From contig PFMD01000064.1 in NCBI GenBank assembly GCA_002784945.1, positions 1 to 35,961 of the forward strand: a DNA stretch of 35,961 nt. The letters are read 5' to 3'. The position numbers and the translations under genes are program-made. Below are positions 8,255 through 15,662 of this stretch, in pieces. The notes beneath the pieces were generated by a model. It had not been told where the DNA came from. It saw only the letters and a list, made by a program, of their open reading frames with translations, and made no database searches. Within the stretch, counting starts at the first letter, position 1, and every line of letters starts with the position of its first letter. This stretch comes from Candidatus Kerfeldbacteria bacterium CG_4_10_14_0_8_um_filter_42_10 (lineage in GTDB: Bacteria; Patescibacteriota; Patescibacteriia; UM-FILTER-42-10).

Positions 8255-9763
8255 ATGTGTTCAATCTTCGGAGCGATTCCCTTAGAAGTTAAAGATCCCC
8301 TTGAAGTTCAGACATATACCATGATTGGTGCCAATTTTCTGCAACACCGTGGCCATGAATGGTATGGTCTGGCATTTTCCAATGGGAAGTTCTTGTGGAT
8401 TGAAAGGCGTTCCGGGTTGATCATATCATCACCAGACGACAGAGAGCTGGTAAGGCTAATTAAGGAAAATCAGCCTCAAATGATTATGTTTCAAACCCGC
8501 TTTTCTACCACAGGACCAAGTACATCCATTAACGCGCAACCCCAGTTCCTGCGTTTAAGGCAAGGAGCGATTGCTCTAGGTAGCAACGGAGACGTTTTCG
8601 ATTATACCAAGGAAAGAGAACGTTTAGAAAAAAGCGGATGTGATTTCCAAAGTCAGAATGACAGCGAGATATTGCTGCATCACATACTGCTCAATTCCGG
8701 GGATGACCCAGATAATATCCCTAAGGGGATTCAAAATCTCATGGGGAACATGCCCGCTACCTTCTCTTTCTGGCTCGCTACCGAAAAACGCGTGTATCTG
8801 GCGCGTGATCCTTACGGCAATCGCCCCCTGTATTATATGCAGGTAGGCGGTTACTTCATCTTCGCGTCGGAAGATTGCGCCCTGCTTGCAGTTTTAGAAG
8901 AGCGAGCGGAAGCCGGCTACGAAGACGGTACAGTCGAAATCAACCAGGTCCTTCCCGGAGAGATAATTGAAGTCAATCTGCACGGACCAGTGAATTACCT
9001 GAAAGGAGCAGATCCTAAAGCCATCCTGGCCCAGTGCACCTTCGAGAAAGTCTACTTCGCCCGACCGGACAGCAGAGTATTTGGTTCTTTGAAGCAGGGT
9101 CGACTCTGCTACAAAGTGTTGGTTTTGCCAGAAGGCGAAGACGATTACGTGATTCAAGTGCTGGATGATTCCGTGGAAGAGGTAGGCAGCTTCCGTTACC
9201 GGTTGGGAGAGAATTTGGGCGTAGAGAGTCCGGTAGAACAAGCGGATTGCGTAATTTCAGTTCCTATGTCGGGTGACTTTGCCGCATTAGGGTACGCTCA
9301 CAAAACCGGTACCGAATTCCAAATCGGACTGGTTCGCAATCCTTATTACACCAGAACATTCACCTCTCCTGGCAGAGAAAATCGGCAGAGGCTCGCCAGA
9401 CTCAAGTATCAACCAATGAGGGGTCTTTACGTTCGAGCAAAAAGAATCGTGGTAGTGGACGATTCTGTAATCTTTGCGACTACCCTTCAACGGTTAGCAC
9501 GCAAACTGAGAATAGCGGGCGCTCAAGAAGTGCATGGTCGTATAAGTTGCCCTCCGGTCAAATGCCCATGCCCTTATGGGATTGATATGTCTTCTAAGGG
9601 CCAGTTGCCTGCGGCAAGCATGTCCATGAAAGAAGTAGGGAATATGCTAAAATTGGACAGCTTGGCACATCTTTCCCTGGAAATGCTTCAGGCAGCTAAC
9701 GGTGCGTCAGCTAAGCATTATTGCTATGCTTGCTGGAACGGAGAGTTTCCAATCCATTACTAA
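8255..9763 (+). CDS. purF: PurF-like amidophosphoribosyltransferase with altered PRPP loop
   Basis: 502 residues. Start placed at the ATG at 8255 because Cys2 must be exposed as the glutaminase nucleophile (MCSIFGAIP); a GTG at 8180 would bury it. The N-terminal Ntn glutaminase domain has Arg82 in TRFSTTG, Asn111-Gly112 and RDPYGNRPL (185-191... region); the C-terminal phosphoribosyltransferase domain follows. Family role: glutamine plus PRPP to phosphoribosylamine, first step of purine synthesis. Four cysteines at the Bacillus-type 4Fe-4S positions are kept (261, 439, 490, 493). Oddities: the PRPP loop reads VVVDDSVIFATT where PurF has DDSIVRGTT, so Arg and Gly are replaced by Phe407 and Ala408, and there is an insertion around residues 278-311. 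No other purine gene is nearby. It may be a divergent PurF or a repurposed amidotransferase. It has its own terminator and GC-richer codons than its neighbours. Confidence 0.88.
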   Translation: MCSIFGAIPLEVKDPLEVQTYTMIGANFLQHRGHEWYGLAFSNGKFLWIERRSGLIISSPDDRELVRLIKENQPQMIMFQTRFSTTGPSTSINAQPQFLRLRQGAIALGSNGDVFDYTKERERLEKSGCDFQSQNDSEILLHHILLNSGDDPDNIPKGIQNLMGNMPATFSFWLATEKRVYLARDPYGNRPLYYMQVGGYFIFASEDCALLAVLEERAEAGYEDGTVEINQVLPGEIIEVNLHGPVNYLKGADPKAILAQCTFEKVYFARPDSRVFGSLKQGRLCYKVLVLPEGEDDYVIQVLDDSVEEVGSFRYRLGENLGVESPVEQADCVISVPMSGDFAALGYAHKTGTEFQIGLVRNPYYTRTFTSPGRENRQRLARLKYQPMRGLYVRAKRIVVVDDSVIFATTLQRLARKLRIAGAQEVHGRISCPPVKCPCPYGIDMSSKGQLPAASMSMKEVGNMLKLDSLAHLSLEMLQAANGASAKHYCYACWNGEFPIHY

Positions 9764-9790
9764 TAAGTTGATCCTTGAATTTCAACAACC

Positions 9791-9821
9791 CCGGTGAGTA
9801 ACCTTACTCACCGGTTTTTTT
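9791..9821 (+). terminator. Intrinsic terminator of the PurF homologue
   Basis: CCGGTGAGTAA, loop CC, TTACTCACCGG (9791-9814), then seven T. 11-bp perfect stem: a textbook Rho-independent terminator 27 bases after the stop codon. Confidence 0.93.
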
Positions 9822-9875
9822 CAATGAGCACGTGATTTATAGAATCTTTATTCCCATTAGAGCAGACTCCATAAA

Positions 9876-10002
9876 ACCCGTTACTTAATCACAGACATTT
9901 TTTGTAACAGGGTGAATATAAATCACAGTGCGAATTGACCCTGAGCGACGAGCCCTTCCTTAAATATAAATCTTACATAAAAGGGTGAGGAGTCGAAGGG
10001 TC
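9876..10002. repeat. Two adjacent inverted repeats in the purF-RibL intergenic region
   Basis: The 281-base gap between convergent genes holds the terminator above plus two inverted repeats. The first, ACCCGTTAC (9876-9884) against GTAACAGGGT (9904-9913, one bulge), is a short relative of the GTAACGGG elements. The second has outer GACCCT/AGGGTC (9937-9942, 9997-10002) and inner CCCTT/AAGGG stems around GAGCGACGAG and GAGGAGTCGA, similar to interspersed palindromes seen in many environmental bacteria. No gene seen. Confidence 0.55.
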
Positions 10003-10044
10003 TTTGAGTATAATTATCTGCAGCTTATTGAATGGTCCATAGCA

Positions 10045-10467
10045 TTATTTTCGTTTCAACAGCGAACTTTTGTATTTTTCCGGATGGTATGGTTTAAGCC
10101 GGACAATTTGGCAGTTGATTTTTCTGCTTTTTAACTCCTGCACCAAAATGTCGGTATAAGTTGTCTGGTCGTATCCTAAAGCGATTACGTCTGGTTTTAC
10201 TCGCTCAATTATTTGATAAGGATCGTCTAAAAATCCCAATAAGGCTCGATCCACTATTTTTAATTCTTTAATTCTTTGTAATCTTTGGTTTTCATTATTT
10301 TGAGGGAGGGCGCCTTTTGTCTTTTGAACATTTTTATCTCGGGCAACGGCCACTACTAAAAGATCTCCCAGAGACTTTGCTTGCGCTAAATAGCTTTCAT
10401 GCCCAGGATGAAGAATGTCAAAGGTTCCAAAAGCGAGAACGATTTTTTTATTGTTATATTGTTGCAT
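10045..10467 (-). CDS. RibL-like FAD synthetase / cytidylyltransferase family protein
   Basis: 140 residues, a single nucleotidyltransferase domain of the HxGH superfamily. LAFGTFDILHPGHESYL holds the HPGH (20-23) nucleotide-binding motif; ENQRLQRIKEL and DVIALGYDQ are the other family motifs. In archaea this family (RibL) makes FAD from FMN; bacterial relatives make CDP-glycerol or ADP-heptose. Because a stand-alone riboflavin kinase occurs at 28789 and no fused RibF is seen, FAD synthesis is the favoured role (inference). Its first residues, MQQYNN, are encoded by an octamer repeat. It lies downstream of uvrB on the minus strand, 63 bases away. Confidence 0.82.
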   Translation of the reverse strand: MQQYNNKKIVLAFGTFDILHPGHESYLAQAKSLGDLLVVAVARDKNVQKTKGALPQNNENQRLQRIKELKIVDRALLGFLDDPYQIIERVKPDVIALGYDQTTYTDILVQELKSRKINCQIVRLKPYHPEKYKSSLLKRK

Positions 10468-10531
10468 TGTTATATTGTTTATTTATTTGGGTCAAAATTC
10501 CAGCAATAAAACAATATAACAATAAAACAAT
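10449..10531. repeat. Octamer-built inverted repeat (ATTGTTnn)
   Basis: Left arm of 8-base units beginning ATTG (ATTGTTAT, ATTGTTGC, ATTGTTAT, ATTGTTTA) from about 10449, right arm of CAAT units (CAATAAAA, CAATATAA, CAATAAAA) to about 10531. It spans the whole gap between uvrB and the RibL-like gene and enters the first codons of the latter. Related to 16420, 22755 and 24449. Confidence 0.75.
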
Positions 10532-12498
10532 CATGATTTTTTCAATTCCTTAATTTGGTCTCTGATAATGGCCGCTTTTTCGAATTCCAAATTTTTGGCG
10601 GCTAATTCCATCTGATTTTTCAAATCTTTAATCAAATGATTAATTTCATCGGGAGGAACCAGTTTAACATCCAATTTTAATACCTCTTTTTCCGCCAATT
10701 TAGCGCCGGCCAGCCTTTCCTCCTTAATTGCTTTTTGAATCGACTGGGGGGTGATATGGTGTTTTTGATTGTAAATTTCTTGAGACTTTCTTCTTCTTTT
10801 GGTTTCGGCAATCGCTCTTTTCATGGAATCAGTGATTTTATCGGCATACATTATTATATGCCCTTCCTGATGCCGGGCCGCGCGCCCCATGGTTTGAATC
10901 AGGGCCGTATCGCTTCTTAAGAATCCTTCTTTATCCGCATCTAGAATGGCGATGAGCGAAACTTCAGGCAGATCCAGCCCTTCCCGCAAAAGATTGATTC
11001 CGACCACCACATCGTAGGTGCCCAGGCGCAAATCCCGCAAAATTTCCAAACGTTCAAAAGTGTCTATTTCGGAATGAAGATAATGAACCGCAATCCCCAC
11101 TTCTTTCAAATATTCCGAGAGCTCTTCCGCCATCCTTTTGGTAAGAACGGTGACCAGCACGCGCTGATGCCGTTTCACTCTTTGCTGGATTTTATCCAGT
11201 AAGTCATCGATCTGATGCTGGGTCGGCTTTAATTCAATGGTCGGATCCAAAAGCCCGGTGGGGCGGATTAATTGTTCCGCTATTTGCTTGCTTTTTTTCT
11301 TTTCGTATTCCATCGGAGTGGCGGAAACGTAAATTACTTGATTGATTTTCTGGTCGAATTCGGCAAAAGTAAGCGGGCGGTTGTCCCGTGCGGCCGGAAG
11401 CCGGAACCCGTATTCCACCAAAATATTTTTGCGGGCGCGGTCGCCTTCGTACATGCCCCTGATTTGAGGAACGGTCATGTGGGATTCATCAATAAACATC
11501 AAAAAATCCTTAGGAAAATAATCTAAAAGCGTATAAGGAGGCTGGCCGGGCTTCCGGCCGTCAAAATAGCGGGAATAATTTTCGATTCCGTTGCAGTAAC
11601 CGGTTTCTTTGATCATTTCCAGGTCATAGCGGGTGCGCTGCTCTATTCTTTGAGCCTCAATCAGCTTGTTTTGTTTTTCAAAAAAACCCACTTGTTCTTT
11701 TAGGTCCGCTTTAATGTTTTTAAAAGCCAGCTCTTGTTTGTCAAAAGGGACTAAATAATGAGTGGTGGGAAAGATCATCACTTCTTTCAGATTTTGGACC
11801 GTTTCTCCGGTGAGTGAATCAATCTCTTTGATTTGTTCAATCTTATCGCCCCACATTTGAATTTGATAGGCATTTTGTTCCGAGTAAATGGGAAATATCT
11901 CAATTACCTCTCCTTTAATTCTAAACTTTCCTCGATCCAAATAATGATTGTTCCTCTGATACTGGATCTTAACTAAGTTTTCTAGTAAGCGCTTACGGTT
12001 GATTTTTGCCCCGACCGAAACAAAAATTCCTTCTTTCTGATATTCTTCCGGAGCGCCCAAACCATAAATGCAGGAAACCGATGCCACGATAATCACGTCT
12101 TTGCGCGAAATTAAAGACTGAGTGGAAGCGTGCCGCAAACGGTCAATTTCTTCGTTAATATCCGTCTCTTTTTCGATATAGGTGTCGGTGGTAGGCAGGT
12201 AAGCCTCGGGCTGGTAGTAGTCGTAGTATGAGACAAAATAATGCACCTCGTTTTTGGGGAAAAAGTCCCGAAACTCGGAAGCGAGTTGGGCAGCCAAGGT
12301 TTTATTATGAGAAATGACTAAAGTGGGCTTTTGGACCTGGGTAATAATATTGGCCATGGTAAAAGTTTTTCCCGAGCCGGTTACGCCTAAAAGCGTCTGG
12401 TCGCGATACTTTTTAGCCAGTCCTTTTACCAGTTGATCAATTGCCCTTGGTTGATCGCCTTTCGGCCTAAACTTTGATTGGAGTTTGAATTTATTCAT
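10531..12498 (-). CDS. uvrB: Excinuclease ABC subunit B
   Basis: 655 residues, full-length UvrB, the damage-verifying helicase of nucleotide excision repair that receives DNA from UvrA and recruits UvrC. Walker A GVTGSGKT (38-45); the beta-hairpin that clamps DNA in YYDYYQPEAYLP; DEAD-box-like FIDESHMT; helicase motifs VGINLLREGLDLPE and QTMGRAARH; and the C-terminal UVR motif (MELAAKNLEFEKAAIIRDQIKEL) that binds UvrC. All catalytic motifs are intact. The predicted -10 lies only 11-12 bases from the ATG, so the message may be nearly leaderless. The RibL-like gene follows on the same strand. Confidence 0.98.
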   Translation of the reverse strand: MNKFKLQSKFRPKGDQPRAIDQLVKGLAKKYRDQTLLGVTGSGKTFTMANIITQVQKPTLVISHNKTLAAQLASEFRDFFPKNEVHYFVSYYDYYQPEAYLPTTDTYIEKETDINEEIDRLRHASTQSLISRKDVIIVASVSCIYGLGAPEEYQKEGIFVSVGAKINRKRLLENLVKIQYQRNNHYLDRGKFRIKGEVIEIFPIYSEQNAYQIQMWGDKIEQIKEIDSLTGETVQNLKEVMIFPTTHYLVPFDKQELAFKNIKADLKEQVGFFEKQNKLIEAQRIEQRTRYDLEMIKETGYCNGIENYSRYFDGRKPGQPPYTLLDYFPKDFLMFIDESHMTVPQIRGMYEGDRARKNILVEYGFRLPAARDNRPLTFAEFDQKINQVIYVSATPMEYEKKKSKQIAEQLIRPTGLLDPTIELKPTQHQIDDLLDKIQQRVKRHQRVLVTVLTKRMAEELSEYLKEVGIAVHYLHSEIDTFERLEILRDLRLGTYDVVVGINLLREGLDLPEVSLIAILDADKEGFLRSDTALIQTMGRAARHQEGHIIMYADKITDSMKRAIAETKRRRKSQEIYNQKHHITPQSIQKAIKEERLAGAKLAEKEVLKLDVKLVPPDEINHLIKDLKNQMELAAKNLEFEKAAIIRDQIKELKKS

Positions 12499-12509
12499 GA
12501 GTAAAGGGG

Positions 12510-12538
12510 ATTATATAACATTTTTGGAATTTGGTAAA
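12510..12538 (-). promoter_or_regulatory. Promoter of uvrB
   Basis: On the minus strand: -35-like TTTACC (12533-12538), 17-base spacer, consensus -10 TATAAT (12510-12515). The ATG is at 12498, so the leader is about 5 bases or absent, matching the lack of a ribosome-binding site. Confidence 0.6.
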
Positions 12539-12543
12539 TCGTG

Positions 12544-12579
12544 CCCTGAAGGCGGACAAACGTTTGTCCGCCTTCAGGG
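12544..12579. repeat. Perfect 36-bp palindrome, GAAGGCG family
   Basis: CCCTGAAGGCGGACAAAC followed directly by its exact complement. Upstream of the uvrB promoter, between divergent units, so termination is less obvious here. Shares the GGCGGACAAACGTTTG core with the copy at 17530. Confidence 0.75.
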
Positions 12580-12642
12580 TCGTTGCCGTGCAAGGAAGTT
12601 AATTAAAGGTGTTATTTCAACAACCGATGCGCGACATATCGT

Positions 12643-12690
12643 AAGCCCTCGCTTGCCGCATGTGAAAGTAAGGGGGGGGGGCGAGGGCTT
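12643..12690. repeat. 10-bp inverted repeat enclosing a run of ten G
   Basis: AAGCCCTCGC (12643-12652) and its complement GCGAGGGCTT (12681-12690) flank a 28-base loop ending in G's; with the arm's first base the run is ten G (12672-12681). Just upstream of the promoter at 12711. Function unknown. Confidence 0.6.
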
Positions 12691-12710
12691 CCGCCTACCC
12701 ATTAAACATC

Positions 12711-12739
12711 TTGACAAAGTTCCCCGAATAGGATATTTT
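12711..12739 (+). promoter_or_regulatory. Promoter of the 71-residue gene
   Basis: Consensus -35 TTGACA (12711-12716), 17-base spacer, -10 TATTTT (12734-12739). Leaves a leader of about 50 bases. Confidence 0.7.
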
Positions 12740-12798
12740 TTATTATCATCAAATTACTAAATCCAGCACCTTGTCCTAATTTTCCAAAGGAAGCGACT

Positions 12799-13014
12799 AT
12801 GCGATTAGTTAATCAGCATCCGGTTCCAGTCTCTGACGCTGGTTGTAATTTCGTCAGAACCACCTTGGCGCCCAGCGGCCCCGAAGGCTATGCAGTACAT
12901 CGCGCTAGCAATCCATTTGGCACCGGTGACAATTGGCTCATGCTTGTCGGAACCAAAGAAGGCGCTGGAGAACCGTATCTCCGGAAACAGCCAGGCGTAA
13001 CAGTTCTAGAATAG
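12799..13014 (+). CDS. Small protein of unknown function in its own transcription unit
   Basis: 71 residues, not recognised. AAGGAAG (12787-12793) sits six bases before the ATG, a sigma70-type promoter lies 60 bases upstream and a strong intrinsic terminator 31 bases downstream, so this is very probably a real, separately transcribed gene. The protein is mixed polar with several Gly and Pro, one Cys (16), no membrane segment and no signal peptide; FGTGDNWLMLVG looks like a beta-rich core. Codon use is GC-richer than the uvrB side and like the thiolase pair that follows. A small binding or regulatory protein is possible, without evidence for either. Confidence 0.6.
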   Translation: MRLVNQHPVPVSDAGCNFVRTTLAPSGPEGYAVHRASNPFGTGDNWLMLVGTKEGAGEPYLRKQPGVTVLE

Positions 13015-13045
13015 CTTCCTCGTTCTTTACTTACGCTCTTTGCTC

Positions 13046-13077
13046 AAGGGGTTCCTGACAACAGGCTACCCCTTTTT
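13046..13077 (+). terminator. Intrinsic terminator after the 71-residue gene
   Basis: AAGGGGT / ACCCCTT outer stem (13046-13052, 13068-13074) with an inner CCTG/CAGG stem, followed by a T-tract. Confidence 0.85.
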
Positions 13078-13128
13078 CTTTAAATACTAAACGAGGAATT
13101 CCTGAGCTGGGAATCCTTATTAATTAGG

Positions 13129-13156
13129 TTGACAAACCGGTCTTTATTAGTAAAAT
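13129..13156 (+). promoter_or_regulatory. Promoter of the thiolase / DUF35-SCP2 operon
   Basis: Consensus -35 TTGACA (13129-13134), 16-base spacer, -10 TAAAAT (13151-13156). The predicted leader is about 140 bases long. Confidence 0.7.
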
Positions 13157-13193
13157 GTCACCATGGTCTTTAACAACCAGATTTCGTAGGCGG

Positions 13194-13219
13194 AGCCATG
13201 CACCGTCCGGTACATGGCT
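13194..13219 (+). promoter_or_regulatory. Leader hairpin upstream of the thiolase-like gene
   Basis: AGCCATG, C/A mismatch, ACC, loop GTCC, GGT, CATGGCT: an 11-position stem in the long 5' leader. A second small stem (CCCTT-tgtt-AAGGG) lies close to the ribosome-binding site. It could affect translation; no known riboswitch recognised. Confidence 0.4.
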
Positions 13220-13301
13220 GAGAGGGCGGTTTAGAATAAAAATTCTGAATTAGTCCTTAATTATCAAAATCCCCTTTGTTAAGGGAGAAATGGAGTAGTG
13301 G

Positions 13302-14552
13302 ATGAACAGAGTGGGAATTGTCGGTGCAGGCATAACGGAATGCCGCTCCCGATGGGTAGAAGCTACCTATTGGAAGCTGTTCCAAATGGCTGTGCGGGCA
13401 GCATTAGAGGATGCCAAAATGACCGCCGCGGAATTAGACGCGGTAGTTTACGGCATCTACAACGACATGTTTGAACACATGGCTATTCCGGAATCGGCCT
13501 TAACCGGCTGGATTAGCATGGGGCTCAAACCCGGAGTACGAGTAACCAACGGCGGCGCCACCGGCTTTTACGCCATGCGCGCTGCTTACATGGAAGTGGC
13601 CAGCGGCCTTTCCGATATCGTGCTGTGCGTCGGAGGCGAAAAAGCGACGGATTGCTTTGATCCTCAAAGTGGTACCCCCACGCCGGCGGTGGTAGGAGTT
13701 ATTGCCCAGAGCTGGGATCCGTTTTACGAGTATCCGCTGGGTGCCACCGCTTCCGATTCGTACATGGGAAAATGCATGGCCTACAATGACGCGTATCCTG
13801 GCGACATCGGCGACGGGCTGGTAAGGGCGCAGATGATTGAGATGCTGTGTCGTCAGGGTAATCGGAATCCTTTCGGTCAGCGCCGCAAGGAAACGGTTAC
13901 CGCTGAGCAGGTATTGGCTTCCCGTTGGATCATCGCGCCGTTTTTGCGCTTGCTGGAAGCATGCATGTACACCGAAGGCGCCGGCGCCCTGATTTTCGCC
14001 AACGAGCAGAAGACGCTGGAAATCTGCCAGCGCACCGGACGCCAGCCGATTTGGGTCAAAGGAGTGGGTGCCGCTAACGAACCGTACGCGGTCGGTCGCG
14101 GCAGCGATAACCTAATGGAACTTCCCCGAATCAAAAGCGACCATCTGGCCGCTTATCGGGCGTACGAAATGGCGGGTGTTCAGCCTTCCGACATTCAGAT
14201 CGTGGAAGTGCACGATGCCTTTGTGGCTCAGCTCATGATTACCATGGGAGAGCTGGGATTCGTGCTAATGGGCAAAACGCGCGCTCTGATTGACGATGGC
14301 GTTATGGCGGATATTCAAAAGCTCGGCGATGAAGGCCGGCCCGAACCAGGGCAGGTTTTGATCAATCCGTCCGGCGGGCTGATTTTCGGCGGGCACTTTG
14401 TGGGAGGCAGTAATATGTTTTCCACTTGGTCCGCTATCCGCGAAATGCGCCGTCGTCAGGTTCCCCTGTCGCTGGTGCACGGCACCGGCGCAATCAACGC
14501 CGCCTATGGCGGAGCCATGATCCTAGAGTTGGGAGAGGAGGTGAGAGCATGA
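13302..14552 (+). CDS. SCPx/archaeal-type thiolase-like protein lacking the nucleophilic Cys
   Basis: 416 residues, full thiolase length. Belongs to the lipid-transfer/SCPx and archaeal thiolase branch that works with DUF35 proteins. The first-half active-site motif reads VTNGGATGF (81-89) where active members have a Cys before A-S/T-G, so Gly85 replaces the nucleophile. Other landmarks remain: EVHDAF with His304, NPSGGLIFGGH with His365, and the closing HGTGAINAAYGGAM. Thiolases join or cleave acyl-CoAs through the acyl-Cys; without it this protein may be a structural partner, bind acyl-CoA or act by another route. GGAG at 13292 precedes the ATG. The stop overlaps the next start by four bases, so the two are translationally coupled. 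GC-rich codons unlike neighbouring core genes suggest transfer. Confidence 0.87.
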   Translation: MNRVGIVGAGITECRSRWVEATYWKLFQMAVRAALEDAKMTAAELDAVVYGIYNDMFEHMAIPESALTGWISMGLKPGVRVTNGGATGFYAMRAAYMEVASGLSDIVLCVGGEKATDCFDPQSGTPTPAVVGVIAQSWDPFYEYPLGATASDSYMGKCMAYNDAYPGDIGDGLVRAQMIEMLCRQGNRNPFGQRRKETVTAEQVLASRWIIAPFLRLLEACMYTEGAGALIFANEQKTLEICQRTGRQPIWVKGVGAANEPYAVGRGSDNLMELPRIKSDHLAAYRAYEMAGVQPSDIQIVEVHDAFVAQLMITMGELGFVLMGKTRALIDDGVMADIQKLGDEGRPEPGQVLINPSGGLIFGGHFVGGSNMFSTWSAIREMRRRQVPLSLVHGTGAINAAYGGAMILELGEEVRA

Positions 14553-15550
14553 GCCAGAATCAAACCGTTATCCCGCAGGAATTCAATTTGCCCGCGGGAG
14601 TCAGGCCGGTTACCGGTCTAGACGGCATTCCTTGCCTGGAGCTGGCCACTCAAATGACCACTCTTTACTGGCAGACCTATGGCGAACAGTCGCGGTTTTT
14701 CCAGGCGCTAATTGAAGGTCGGCTGATCGGCGCCAAATGCCCCCAGTGCCAAATGGTGCTGGTGCCGCCCATGACCTGGAACTGCCCGGATTGCGGTTTC
14801 ACAGATATGGAAGAAGTTGTCCTGCCTCATCATGGCCTGCTGGCGGCAACCGCTCCCATCACTATCTTTCCGCCCGCCGGTCAGCACGGCAATGCGCCTT
14901 ATGCGAGGGGCTATGTGGATGTGGCGGTGGACGTCGCCAAAGCATCGTTCCTGCCGGCGCGGCTAATTACTACCACCGGGCTGCCGCGTCCGGGCATCTT
15001 CGTGAAAGGGGTCAAGCTGAAGCTGGTTTTCAAAGATGAACGGGAGGGACGCATCACCGACATCTTCTGGGTGCCTTGGGACGAGATTCCAGAGGGCTTA
15101 AGAGATATCGAACCTCTTCTGGCTTCTCAGCTTCAGTTTGAAGATCCTAAACCGCCCGTGATTAAGCGACCATTTGAAGAAGTTTTTACCGCGGTGCGAG
15201 ATTTAGCCGTCAAGGCAGTAAGGAGCCCACGAGCGGTAGAAAACCTGAAAGCGGTTGGTACCCGTCGGATCGGCGTTTGGGTAGGTGGAGGAGAATTCAC
15301 CTTATCCATCCAGAATGGGTGTTTAGAGGTGAAGAGAGTATCCGACCCTGGTGTTGACTTCGTCATTCAAGCCGATGATCCCAATGTATTTCTCAAATGG
15401 GCGAATGGCGGTTCGTTAAGCGACCCAGCGGCAGAGGGTAGTCTCTGGCTTCCGAATACTGAGGCATTTGGCATACTACCCGCTTTAGACCGGGTGCCGC
15501 GTTCGGTCCGGCGCGACGAGGGTGAAGGCAAACTGTCGCCTGAATCCTGA
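14549..15550 (+). CDS. Zn-ribbon / OB-fold (DUF35) protein fused to an SCP2-like domain
   Basis: 333 residues from the ATG at 14549, preceded by GGAGAGGAGGTGAG inside the upstream gene. Residues 1-60 resemble the helical DUF35_N lead-in; Cys64, Cys67, Cys79 and Cys82 form a CxxC-x11-CxxC rubredoxin-like zinc ribbon; about 90-180 form the OB fold. Family members partner thiolases in archaeal mevalonate synthesis and in the PhlACB acyltransferase, channelling CoA intermediates. The C-terminal ~110 residues (about 215-320; GGEFTLSIQNGCLEV, DFVIQADDPNVFLKWANG) resemble the SCP2 sterol-carrier lipid-binding fold. Usual DUF35 proteins are ~130 residues, so this fusion is unusual; in human SCPx the SCP2 domain is instead attached to the thiolase. 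It probably forms a complex with the upstream protein and binds an acyl or lipid ligand (inference). Confidence 0.85.
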   Translation: MSQNQTVIPQEFNLPAGVRPVTGLDGIPCLELATQMTTLYWQTYGEQSRFFQALIEGRLIGAKCPQCQMVLVPPMTWNCPDCGFTDMEEVVLPHHGLLAATAPITIFPPAGQHGNAPYARGYVDVAVDVAKASFLPARLITTTGLPRPGIFVKGVKLKLVFKDEREGRITDIFWVPWDEIPEGLRDIEPLLASQLQFEDPKPPVIKRPFEEVFTAVRDLAVKAVRSPRAVENLKAVGTRRIGVWVGGGEFTLSIQNGCLEVKRVSDPGVDFVIQADDPNVFLKWANGGSLSDPAAEGSLWLPNTEAFGILPALDRVPRSVRRDEGEGKLSPES

Positions 15551-15590
15551 ACAATGAATCAGTAGTTTCAAACATTGAACCTTAACCCAC

Positions 15591-15626
15591 GGGGCGTAGC
15601 GAAAGTTGCGCCCCCTTTTCTTTTTT
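15591..15626 (+). terminator. Intrinsic terminator of the thiolase operon
   Basis: GGGGCGTA (15591-15598), loop GCGAAAGT, TGCGCCCC (15607-15614), then a long T-rich tract. Confidence 0.9.
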
Positions 15627-15662
15627 GCTTGCTTATCTTAATTTCCTCTGCCATAATCTAAT

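Noticed and set aside
12485-12760. Plus-strand reading frame of 91 codons between uvrB and the small gene
   Set aside because: It runs through the uvrB promoter, a perfect palindrome and the G10 hairpin; low-complexity translation and no ribosome-binding site.
13190-13260. TPP riboswitch, suggested by GGCTGAGAGGGCGG after a hairpin in the thiolase leader
   Set aside because: Only the CTGAGA box is present. The second conserved thiamin-binding box (CCTGATCTGGATAAT-like) and the closing stem are absent.
13302-15550. Archaeal-type mevalonate pathway segment (thiolase-DUF35-HMG-CoA synthase)
   Set aside because: No HMG-CoA synthase gene is adjacent, and the thiolase lacks the nucleophilic Cys.
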